A DNA stretch of 5,316 bases, taken from positions 1 through 5,316 of the forward strand of contig CAMAWS010000267.1 of assembly GCA_945861845.1 (NCBI GenBank), given 5' to 3'. The first letter of the stretch is position 1; every line of letters starts with the position of its first letter. The stretch is from Candidatus Sulfopaludibacter sp. SbA3 (lineage in GTDB: Bacteria; Acidobacteriota; Terriglobia; 20CM-2-55-15). Of this stretch, positions 1 through 5,316 are shown piece after piece. Under the pieces are notes generated by a model. It saw only the letters and a program-made list of their open reading frames with translations. It was not told where the DNA came from and did not search any database. A program made the position numbers and the translations under genes.

Positions 1-1
1 C

Positions 2-1870
2 GAGATGAATCAGTGGATGCTCCGCATCACGCGCTACGCTGAACGCCTGCTGCGGAATCTGGACGCGCTGGAATGGCCCGAGAAGGTCAAGGCCATGCAG
101 ACGAACTGGATCGGCCGATCCGAGGGCGCAGAGGTTACGTTTACCGCCCTTGGTCCGAACGGTTCCCGGCACCCGTTGAAGATTTTTACCACACGGCCGG
201 ACACGCTGTTTGGCGCGACCTACATGGTGATGGCTCCCGAGCATCCACTCGTACGGGAACTGACTGCCGATGATCGCTCAGCCGAAGTGAATGCTTATGT
301 TGAAAGGGTCAAGAGTGAATCGGATGTTGAACGCGCGGCGAAAACTGAAAAGACCGGCGTCTTCACCGGCGCGTACGCGATTAATCCAGTAAACGCGGAA
401 AAGATCCCGGTCTGGATTTCCGACTACGTCCTGATGGCGTACGGTACCGGCGCGATCATGGCAGTGCCCGCCCACGACGAGCGCGATTACGAATTCGCGA
501 AGAAGTTCGGACTGGAAATCCGGGAGGTTATCACGTCGGAAGCGGGTGTCGCGACGGAGGCTTCGGTTGGCGAAGGGACGATGATCAACTCCGGGGAGTT
601 TACCGGAAGACCGTCCGCGGAAGGCCGGAAAGGGATTGTTCAGTGGCTTGAGCAAAAAGAGCTTGGCCGCGGAACGGTGAACTACAAACTGCGGGATTGG
701 GTGTTTTCACGCCAGCGGTACTGGGGCGAGCCGATCCCGATTATCCATTGCGAAAAGTGCGGACCGGTTGCCGTCGACGAGAAGGATCTTCCGGTTCGCC
801 TGCCCGACATCGAGCGCTACCAGCCTACCGGCACCGGTGAGTCACCGCTCGCCACCATTCACGACTGGGTGAATGTGGCTTGTCCAAAGTGCAATGGTCC
901 GGCAAAGCGCGAAACCGACACCATGCCGCAGTGGGCTGGTTCCTCCTGGTACTTCCTGCGGTATGCATCGCCTCATGCAAAAGACGCTCTTCTCTCGGAA
1001 GAAGGCAGGAAATGGCTCCCCGTGGACATGTATGTCGGCGGCGTCGAGCACGCGATTCTGCATCTGCTGTATGCGCGCTTCTTTACCATGTTCCTGTATG
1101 ACATTGGCGTGGTCGGGTTCGAAGAGCCGTTCAAGCGCCTGTTCAATCAAGGCATGATTACCTACGTCGGCAAGAGCGGCAAGGCGGAGAAAATGTCGAA
1201 GTCGAAGGGCAATGTCGTGAATCCAGACGGCCTGGTCCGCACCTTCGGTTGCGACTCTCTCCGCATGTACGAGTTGTTCGTGGGGCCTCCCGAACTCGAT
1301 GCCGAATGGAACGAGCACGGTATTGAGGGCGTTCATCGATTCCTGAAGCGCGCGTGGCATTGGGTCTCCATTCACAACGGCCAGTGGTCCAAAACGCCTT
1401 CGCGGGAGATGCTGGTTCAAAGGCATCTTCTTTTGAAGAATGTTACCGAGCGCCTGGAGTCTTTCCGGATGAATACGATTGTCAGCTCATTCATGGAGTT
1501 TCTGAACGACGTGAGCTCAATGAATCAGGCGCCGGATAAGGAAACTGTCGAAACGTTCCTGGTGGCGATTGCGCCTTTTGCGCCACACTTCGCGGAGGAG
1601 CTTTGGCAGCAGGCCGGCCATTCCACGTCCATTTTCCAGGAGAAATGGCCGGTGTGGGACGAGGCTTACACGGTATTCGACACGGTTACCGTTGCCGTAC
1701 AGGTCAATGGGAAATTGCGCGGCACCATTGTCGTGAATGCCAATGCAGCGGAGGACCTTGTTTTTGAATCCGCGTCGAAAGACCCGGCCATCGCGCGCTA
1801 TCTTGATGGCGTGCAGATTCGCAAGAAGGTCTATGTCAAGGGGCGCATCCTGAATCTGGTTGTGGGGTAA
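2..1870 (+). CDS. leuS: Leucyl-tRNA synthetase, C-terminal two thirds (5' end outside window)
   Basis: Class I aminoacyl-tRNA synthetase that charges tRNA-Leu in the cytoplasm. The frame is open to the left edge, so the start and the N-terminal Rossmann half with the HIGH motif lie outside. About 622 residues remain of a protein usually near 820-870. Numbering from the Met at base 5, the CP1 editing domain shows TTRPDT (62-67) and GTGAIMAVPAHDERD (147-161); D161 matches the editing-site aspartate that binds the amino group of mischarged substrate. The catalytic core resumes at RDWVFSRQRYWGEP (230-243). Two cysteine pairs, CEKC (249-252) and CPKC (293-296), form an intact zinc module. GGVEHAILHLLYARF starts at 345 and the KMSKS loop is 396-400 (bases 1190-1204). 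The helical anticodon-binding domain follows, then the small C-terminal domain with VQVNGKLRG and a KVYVKGRILNLVVG-like end. No frameshift or missing key residue is seen. It converges with the dehydrogenase gene, with a repeat between them. Confidence 0.97.
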   Translation, partial: EMNQWMLRITRYAERLLRNLDALEWPEKVKAMQTNWIGRSEGAEVTFTALGPNGSRHPLKIFTTRPDTLFGATYMVMAPEHPLVRELTADDRSAEVNAYVERVKSESDVERAAKTEKTGVFTGAYAINPVNAEKIPVWISDYVLMAYGTGAIMAVPAHDERDYEFAKKFGLEIREVITSEAGVATEASVGEGTMINSGEFTGRPSAEGRKGIVQWLEQKELGRGTVNYKLRDWVFSRQRYWGEPIPIIHCEKCGPVAVDEKDLPVRLPDIERYQPTGTGESPLATIHDWVNVACPKCNGPAKRETDTMPQWAGSSWYFLRYASPHAKDALLSEEGRKWLPVDMYVGGVEHAILHLLYARFFTMFLYDIGVVGFEEPFKRLFNQGMITYVGKSGKAEKMSKSKGNVVNPDGLVRTFGCDSLRMYELFVGPPELDAEWNEHGIEGVHRFLKRAWHWVSIHNGQWSKTPSREMLVQRHLLLKNVTERLESFRMNTIVSSFMEFLNDVSSMNQAPDKETVETFLVAIAPFAPHFAEELWQQAGHSTSIFQEKWPVWDEAYTVFDTVTVAVQVNGKLRGTIVVNANAAEDLVFESASKDPAIARYLDGVQIRKKVYVKGRILNLVVG

Positions 1871-1979
1871 CCCTCACCCGCCGCTTCGCGGCACCCTCTC
1901 CCGGCGGGAGAGGGACAAAACTCTAAATATGTCCTTCTCCCTCCGGGAGAAGGTGACCCGAAGGGCCGGATGAGGGTTA
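1868..1979. repeat. REP-like palindromic repeat pair (two inverted units) between convergent genes
   Basis: Two units of 46 bp, 1871-1916 and 1931-1976, lie in opposite orientation around a 14-bp A/T-rich spacer (1917-1930). Aligning the left unit with the reverse complement of the right gives 38 identities in 46. The outermost shared bases, TAACCCTCA, extend the inversion to 1868-1979 and include the leuS stop codon. Each unit contains two hairpins: an outer one with a TTC loop (1880-1892 and 1955-1967) and an inner 9-bp one (1894-1914 and 1933-1953). Several differences between units are paired changes that keep a stem intact. Short GC-rich elements with CCCTC ends and CTCCC/GGGAG stems are known as dispersed REP/BIME-type intergenic repeats in many bacteria. 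Family membership is inferred from form only, because only one pair is visible here. The likely roles are transcription termination or mRNA 3'-end protection for both genes. Confidence 0.8.
1917..1953 (-). terminator. Candidate rho-independent-like terminator for the dehydrogenase gene
   Basis: Read on the minus strand, the perfect 9-bp stem CCTTCTCCC / GGGAGAAGG (1933-1953, three-base loop) is followed by ACATATTTAGAGTTTT, which is T-rich but interrupted. It lies about 36 bp beyond the dehydrogenase stop codon. The mirror hairpin at 1894-1914 on the plus strand, 23 bp after the leuS stop, is equally stable but is followed by ACAAAACTC and has no T-run, so it is a poor classical terminator for leuS. 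Both hairpins belong to the REP-like pair, so termination may be a secondary use of a repeat. Confidence 0.4.
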
Positions 1980-1988
1980 AAGCGCCCG

Positions 1989-3839
1989 CTACTCCGGACC
2001 GAAGGCCAACAGTACATTCCCCGGCAGGCGGCTGCCCGCACCCACATACCCGGACGGAACAAACATCATGCCGCCGGCCACAGTTGCGCCAGGGGCGCCG
2101 AGCGCGCCGCCTTTCGCCGCCACTCCGTTCACGGTCTCGTATTCACGCGCCGTGTTGTACTGCCACAGCACGCGGCCGTCGCTGGCGGACAATGCCCAGA
2201 GAACGCCATCCCGTGTTGATGTGAGGACAGTACCTGGAATTGCCGTAACCGCCGCAGACAGGCCGAAGGCGTCGCTGGTGAGCTTTGGTGTTGTCCAGGC
2301 GCGTGAGCCGTCCGCAAGGCGAAGTGCGGTGACTGCGCCGCCCGGCTGGTTGAGGCCGTAATAGGCCGTGCTCCCGTCGAAGGCGCCCCCAAACACGATC
2401 AGCCCCGACGATGCCGGCGGTCGTTCCGAGAGGCTTGTCTTCCAGACTACAGCCCCGTTCTTATCGAGATCGAGCGCAATGGAAATCCCCCCTTTGCTGC
2501 CGCCAACGAGCACATCGCGGCCATCGGGCAGCGTGTGCAGCAGCATCGACGCGCCACCAAAGTCGTAGTCTGGGCCGAGGGTCTGCGGGCAGTTGTCGCC
2601 GGGTACTCCGGTAGCAGGACAGCCGCCGATGTATGCGTCGTTCTGGACCTCCTGGTGCTGCCAGGCGATTTTTCCCGTATCCATGTCCATTGCGATAATC
2701 GAGTCTGACCCGCGGGCTGCGGGAAACGTATAGGCATTTCCGGTCCCAACGTAAATTCGGCGGCGCTTGGGGTCAATGGTCGGCGCGTTCCAGACTGCGC
2801 CGCCGGCGGGTCCCCACTGGGTAACGCCCTGGCTGTTCTGGCCTCGGGGTTTCGGCTCCTCCTGGATCACATAGGTTGTCCATAGCCGCTCGCCGGTATT
2901 GGCGTCGACTGCGGTCACATGACCGCGGAAGGTGCAGCACTGGTAAGCAAGGACAGCGCCAGTGGGCGTTTCCGTCGAGGAAAGCGGCACGTAGAGACGT
3001 CCTTCATACAGAGTAGGCGAGCCGGTACTCTGAGCCGCGGGGTGATCGCCAGTGCGGACGTTCCACAGCAAGCGGCCGGTTTGCGCATCGAGCGCATAAA
3101 GCCGGGTGAGTACATCGGAGAAGTAGACGGCGTATCGAGTCGCCCCCTGTCCTCGAATGGGAGCTACGATCGGCGCAGCTCGAATTCCGGAATCTGCATT
3201 GAACGACCAGTAAACGCATCCTGTCTTCGCATCCAGGGAATAAAGAACGCCAGCGTTGCTGACGAAGACCACGCGTCCGGACGCGACAGCCGGTTGCGAT
3301 GGCATCTCCAGCGCATTCGGCACCCCGAATGCCCACTTCAACTTCAATCCGGGCATTTGAGCCGCGGAGATACCGGCGGCGCTCGCGGACTGAAAGCGGG
3401 CATTTTGCGGTCCTGCGCCCCAGCCGTTCCACGCTGGTCCCGCTGAAGGATCTGTCAGCTGTGGATTGGCTGGGCAGCGATTGGTCATGTTCCGGGCATC
3501 ACCGGAGGCGCTTCCAATGGGCCGTCCGGCGACGAACTCGGAGATCTGGCGTTTTTGAACGTCGGTCAGTTGCGCCGCCGAGGCCTGCATGGTGCCCGTA
3601 GTCAGCGATTGATAGACGCGTTCAGGGGAAAGCTGCTGGAGGGCCGGCAACGACGGAACAGCCCTTCCATCAATCTGGCGGCCCTGAAAGGTATGGCACG
3701 TACCGCAGTGTTGCTGAAATACGGGTGAGCCGGTCCGGTAACCCTGCAGCGGCACTGCTGCCTGGGTCTGTGCTTGAGCGACGAGCGATCCGGTCATGAA
3801 AATAGCGGGCAACGCTGCCCAAAGATAGCGGGTCTTCAT
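1989..3839 (-). CDS. Periplasmic PQQ- and haem c-containing alcohol dehydrogenase, polyvinyl alcohol dehydrogenase (cytochrome)-like
   Basis: Complete 616-residue secreted quinohaemoprotein. Residues 1-23 form a signal peptide (MKTRY start, hydrophobic core, cleavage likely after AQA). A short N-terminal cytochrome c domain follows, with the haem site CGTCH at 45-49 and M84 (TTGTM) as the probable axial ligand. From about 130 to the end is a PQQ beta-propeller. Its blade motifs of the D-x-x-TG-x-x-x-W type lie at 203-211, 251-259, 312-320, 385-393, 457-466, 508-515 and 551-559, with WNGWG at 137-141 probably starting a further blade. The adjacent cysteines C301-C302 (YQCCTFRG) resemble the vicinal disulfide over PQQ in methanol dehydrogenases. 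C407/C417 and C122/C208 could form other disulfides. Domain order (haem first, then propeller), length, and the QCCTFRG and DYDFGGA segments match PVA dehydrogenase, which oxidises secondary alcohols and passes electrons to cytochrome c. No oxidised-PVA hydrolase gene is adjacent, so the true substrate is open. The ATG is supported by GGAGGA upstream. Confidence 0.9.
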   Translation of the reverse strand: MKTRYLWAALPAIFMTGSLVAQAQTQAAVPLQGYRTGSPVFQQHCGTCHTFQGRQIDGRAVPSLPALQQLSPERVYQSLTTGTMQASAAQLTDVQKRQISEFVAGRPIGSASGDARNMTNRCPANPQLTDPSAGPAWNGWGAGPQNARFQSASAAGISAAQMPGLKLKWAFGVPNALEMPSQPAVASGRVVFVSNAGVLYSLDAKTGCVYWSFNADSGIRAAPIVAPIRGQGATRYAVYFSDVLTRLYALDAQTGRLLWNVRTGDHPAAQSTGSPTLYEGRLYVPLSSTETPTGAVLAYQCCTFRGHVTAVDANTGERLWTTYVIQEEPKPRGQNSQGVTQWGPAGGAVWNAPTIDPKRRRIYVGTGNAYTFPAARGSDSIIAMDMDTGKIAWQHQEVQNDAYIGGCPATGVPGDNCPQTLGPDYDFGGASMLLHTLPDGRDVLVGGSKGGISIALDLDKNGAVVWKTSLSERPPASSGLIVFGGAFDGSTAYYGLNQPGGAVTALRLADGSRAWTTPKLTSDAFGLSAAVTAIPGTVLTSTRDGVLWALSASDGRVLWQYNTAREYETVNGVAAKGGALGAPGATVAGGMMFVPSGYVGAGSRLPGNVLLAFGPE

Positions 3840-3843
3840 TGGT

Positions 3844-3849
3844 TCCTCC
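3844..3849 (-). promoter_or_regulatory. Ribosome binding site of the dehydrogenase gene
   Basis: GGAGGA on the minus strand, four bases (ACCA) before the ATG at 3839. It is a near-consensus Shine-Dalgarno sequence and fixes this start, which also gives a proper signal peptide. Confidence 0.8.
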
Positions 3850-3865
3850 AGATTTGAGTATCGAG

Positions 3866-3894
3866 AGTATAGATCCAGCGTGATCGGCTGTGCA
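3866..3894 (-). promoter_or_regulatory. Candidate sigma-70-type promoter of the dehydrogenase gene
   Basis: On the minus strand TGCACA (3889-3894, 4 of 6 to TTGACA) is separated by 17 bp from TATACT (3866-3871, 5 of 6 to TATAAT). This would give a transcript with a leader of about 20 bases before the ATG, containing the GGAGGA site. The assignment rests on consensus matching only. Confidence 0.4.
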
Positions 3895-3941
3895 GCCCTT
3901 CATTGAACTCAAGAGGCGATTGTCATGAAAGCCCGAACACT

Positions 3942-3962
3942 GTGAAACATGTTATCATTCAC
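3942..3962 (+). promoter_or_regulatory. Candidate operator/-10 region of the toxin-antitoxin operon
   Basis: An imperfect 21-bp palindrome has arms GTGAA (3942-3946) and TTCAC (3958-3962), with a perfect 8-bp palindrome AACATGTT (3946-3953) inside it. It overlaps TATCAT (3953-3958), a possible -10 box whose transcript would begin at or within a few bases of the antitoxin ATG (3966). Phd-type antitoxins typically repress their own operon by binding palindromes at the promoter, so the position fits autoregulation. No good -35 box is visible and no Shine-Dalgarno sequence precedes 3966, so a leaderless mRNA is possible. Confidence 0.4.
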
Positions 3963-3965
3963 CTC

Positions 3966-4217
3966 ATGAAAACCGTGACTGTTCGTGATCTGCGTCAACG
4001 ATGGCCGGAAACTGAGAAGGCGCTGCGGGAGGAACACGAGATTCTCATCACGCGCGATTCCAAGCCGGTCGCGAAGCTCGTTCTCTACGTCGAGCCGAAG
4101 AAATCGCGAAAACGCTTTGACCCGAAGGCCCACGGCGAATGGCAACGGAAACTGAGCGGCGGCAGGGTAACCCGCTGGGTGGATGAAGGATTGCTCAAGG
4201 AGCGCGAGGAGCGCTGA
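3966..4217 (+). CDS. Type II antitoxin, Phd/YefM family
   Basis: An 83-residue protein, in the usual size range for the family. The N-terminal half has the Phd/YefM DNA-binding fold signature: MKTVTVRDLRQRW (1-13), a helix to about 24, then EILITRDSKPVAKLVLY (25-41), which matches the family's 'I.R.GKPVA.L' strand. The C-terminal half (about 43-83) is charged, with FDPKAHGEWQ and WVDEGLLKEREER. It would be the flexible part that wraps the toxin and neutralises it. The ATG at 3966 is chosen because translation from it begins exactly with the family's typical MKTVTV. An in-frame GTG at 3942 would add eight residues but has no better ribosome site. The toxin gene starts 5 bp after the stop, so the two are co-transcribed. 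The expected role is to hold the toxin inactive and, with it, to repress the operon. The family assignment is firm; the biological effect is inferred. Confidence 0.88.
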   Translation: MKTVTVRDLRQRWPETEKALREEHEILITRDSKPVAKLVLYVEPKKSRKRFDPKAHGEWQRKLSGGRVTRWVDEGLLKEREER

Positions 4218-4222
4218 TCGGC

Positions 4223-4654
4223 ATGATCTATATCGACAGCAGTTCCTTGCTGAAAGCGCTTTGGGAGGAGCCGGAAAGTCCGGCTGTGCGGGAAACCATC
4301 GCGGACGAGGACTGTGTTGTGGTTTCAACGCTCACTGAACTCGAAACAGAAGTCCAGCTCCGGGGGAAATGGTGCGGGGGCGCGGTCACCAAGGCACGCT
4401 ACGAATCCTACCGGACCGCGCTCATGTCCTTCCGGGAAACGACGCCATTCGAGTTTCGCGATCTTCCCGGATCGGTCTTCCGTCTGGCCATCCAGCAACA
4501 TGTTTCCGGCGGCAAACGGCATTGTCGATCTCTCGACCGGCTGCATCTGGCCGCCATGGAAGAATTGGGCCAGCACCGTCTCCTGACCAACGACTCCAAG
4601 CAGGCCGCCGCCGCCCGGGCCCTGGGATACGACGTTGTGACCCCCGGCGTGTAG
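4223..4654 (+). CDS. vapC: PIN-domain ribonuclease toxin, VapC type
   Basis: A 143-residue PIN-domain protein and probable toxin partner of the Phd-type antitoxin 5 bp upstream. The start MIYIDSSSLLKAL carries the first metal-binding aspartate, D5. The further acidic residues are in the expected order: E39 or E41 in STLTELETE, D105 in SLDRLHLAAM, and D124 in LLTNDSKQ, followed by AARALGYDVVTP, the family's usual closing strand. Toxins of this class are Mg/Mn-dependent endoribonucleases that cut tRNA or rRNA and stop translation. The complete acidic set suggests an active enzyme. The ATG is preceded by GAGGAG (4206-4211) at an 11-base distance, inside the antitoxin's last codons, which suggests translational coupling. 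The final codons and the TAG stop fall inside the first copy of an 11-bp tandem repeat. VapC toxins pair with several antitoxin families, and a Phd-type partner is common. The RNA target cannot be read from sequence. Confidence 0.9.
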   Translation: MIYIDSSSLLKALWEEPESPAVRETIADEDCVVVSTLTELETEVQLRGKWCGGAVTKARYESYRTALMSFRETTPFEFRDLPGSVFRLAIQQHVSGGKRHCRSLDRLHLAAMEELGQHRLLTNDSKQAAAARALGYDVVTPGV

Positions 4655-4701
4655 CCAGCGTGTGGCCAGCGTGTGGCCAGCGTGTAGCCAGCGTGTAGCC
4701 A
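4647..4701. repeat. Tandem repeat, five copies of an 11-bp unit
   Basis: Five head-to-tail copies of GCGTGTRGCCA at 4647-4657, 4658-4668, 4669-4679, 4680-4690 and 4691-4701. They are identical except at one position, which reads A, G, G, A, A. The first copy covers the last codons and stop of the toxin gene; the rest fill the gap to the convergent cysN gene. The near-perfect identity suggests recent slippage or conversion, so copy number may vary between strains. The 11-bp period is close to one helical turn. There are no spacers and the unit is too short for a CRISPR array. Confidence 0.9.
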
Positions 4702-4730
4702 GAAGGAGGCGAAGTGGCGAACCGGGTAGA

Positions 4731-5316
4731 TTACAGACCGACCGAGAGCCAGGTTCCGCGGATCATTCCGCTGGCTACGGTGTTGTTGTCCTGGTCTATC
4801 AGGATAAACGCGCCGGTTGTGCGGTTGGCTTCGTATGGATCGGCGGCGATGGGATTCAGAGTCTTGATCCAGATTATGGCGATATCGTTAATGTTCAGCT
4901 CCGCGATATCGTGTTCCTGAGCGAGCGTATTCACATTAATGCGATAGTCGACGCGCGTCACAATGCATCGTGTGAGGCGGCTCGTGTGTTGAAGCCGGTA
5001 CTTCTCCCCAATCCGCATCGGACTGCTGCTCATCCAGCACACTGCGGCGCTGAACTCTGTCAGGTTCTGCGCGGGATTGTCGACTCCCGAAATCATGTCG
5101 CCCCTGCAGACATCGATATCGTCTTCCAGGGTTAGCGTCACCGACTCTGGCACGGATGCGGTTTGGAGATTTCCATCAAAAGTCACGATTCCGCTTACCT
5201 TGGTGCGGTGCCCACCGGGAAGGATCAATACAGGATCGCCGACACGGATCGAACCCGATGCAACGCGGCCCATGTATCCGCGAAAATCAGGAATGGCGGA
5301 CAACTTTGTCGGCTGA
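4731..5316 (-). CDS. cysN: Sulfate adenylyltransferase subunit 1, C-terminal part (5' end outside window)
   Basis: C-terminal 195 or so residues of CysN, the GTPase subunit that drives formation of adenosine 5'-phosphosulfate by CysD in assimilatory sulfate reduction. The frame is open to the right edge, so the start and GTP-binding domain lie outside; full CysN is usually about 430-475 residues when not fused to CysC. The visible part is the pair of EF-Tu-like beta-barrel domains. Counted from base 5303, it shows FRGYMGRVASG (7-17), VGDPVLILPGG, IVTFDG (39-44), TLEDDIDVCRGD (58-69), CWM followed by YRLQHTSR, DYRINVNTLAQ, and the closing TGAFILID and VASGMI segments. The protein ends about ten residues after that, with no fused APS kinase (CysC). 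The TTG at 5303 is not taken as a start, because the reading frame continues upstream without a stop and lacks a ribosome site. The gene converges with the toxin gene across a 76-bp gap. cysD would be expected upstream, beyond the right edge. Confidence 0.93.
   Translation of the reverse strand, partial: QPTKLSAIPDFRGYMGRVASGSIRVGDPVLILPGGHRTKVSGIVTFDGNLQTASVPESVTLTLEDDIDVCRGDMISGVDNPAQNLTEFSAAVCWMSSSPMRIGEKYRLQHTSRLTRCIVTRVDYRINVNTLAQEHDIAELNINDIAIIWIKTLNPIAADPYEANRTTGAFILIDQDNNTVASGMIRGTWLSVGL

Noticed and set aside
842..1426. Open frame of 194 codons on the minus strand
   Set aside because: It lies wholly inside leuS, whose protein sequence is unmistakable there. The antisense product has no recognisable domain, and long shadows are expected in GC-rich coding DNA.
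2919..3446. Open frame of 175 codons on the plus strand
   Set aside because: It is antisense to the dehydrogenase, across the conserved propeller motifs and YQCCTFRG. The product is arginine/serine-rich and typical of a shadow frame.
3942..3965. GTG at 3942 as the antitoxin start
   Set aside because: It would add eight residues before the canonical MKTVTV, has no Shine-Dalgarno sequence, and would place the candidate operator inside the coding region.
3909..4328. Open frame of 139 codons on the minus strand covering the antitoxin
   Set aside because: The plus-strand frames match the Phd and PIN families with correct order and 5-bp spacing. The minus frame shows no family features.
4647..4701. 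Tandem array as a CRISPR
   Set aside because: The 11-bp units are contiguous, with no spacers and no cas genes.
4684..4778. Inverted 9-bp match GTAGCCAGC (4684-4692) / GCTGGCTAC (4770-4778), possible large stem between the array and the cysN 3' end
   Set aside because: Nine bases over a 77-bp spacer is weak. The right arm encodes part of the conserved VASGM segment of CysN, so chance is the simpler explanation.
5301..5316. TTG at 5303 as the true start of a short 190-residue CysN-like protein
   Set aside because: The frame stays open to the window edge and no ribosome site precedes the TTG. The protein begins in the middle of the CysN fold, so window truncation explains it.

Overview
The window is GC-rich bacterial chromosome with four clear units and little intergenic space. 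From left to right they are: the 3' two thirds of leuS (+); a palindromic REP-like repeat pair in the convergent gap; a complete periplasmic quinohaemoprotein alcohol dehydrogenase resembling cytochrome-linked polyvinyl alcohol dehydrogenase (-); a two-gene Phd-type antitoxin / PIN-domain (VapC-type) toxin cassette (+); a five-copy 11-bp tandem repeat that begins inside the toxin's last codons; and the 3' end of cysN (-), which runs off the right edge.

The taxon cannot be fixed from the sequence alone. Quinohaemoproteins of this PVA-dehydrogenase-like type are often annotated in soil Acidobacteria and in some Proteobacteria. The style of LeuRS (a four-cysteine zinc module) and of CysN (the 'RLQHTSR' type, with no fused CysC kinase at the C-terminus) is compatible with an acidobacterium. 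This is a low-confidence inference. The secreted c-type cytochrome with a cleavable signal peptide and the periplasmic PQQ enzyme point to a Gram-negative, aerobically respiring cell.

The genes do not form one pathway. leuS (leucyl-tRNA charging) and cysN (sulfate activation) are housekeeping genes cut by the window edges. The dehydrogenase appears to be a monocistronic gene with its own promoter and ribosome binding site. The toxin-antitoxin pair fills the space between the dehydrogenase promoter and the cysN 3' end, which looks like an accessory cassette between two older genes. The antitoxin is divergent from the dehydrogenase and shares a 126-bp promoter region with it.

I see no convincing new multi-gene system. 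The signals most worth a second look are two non-coding structures. One is the REP-like pair, whose two arms differ by compensatory base changes that preserve its hairpins. The other is the 11-bp tandem array that supplies the toxin's stop codon. There is no tRNA, rRNA, CRISPR array or insertion sequence in the window, and no gene-free stretch longer than 300 bases.
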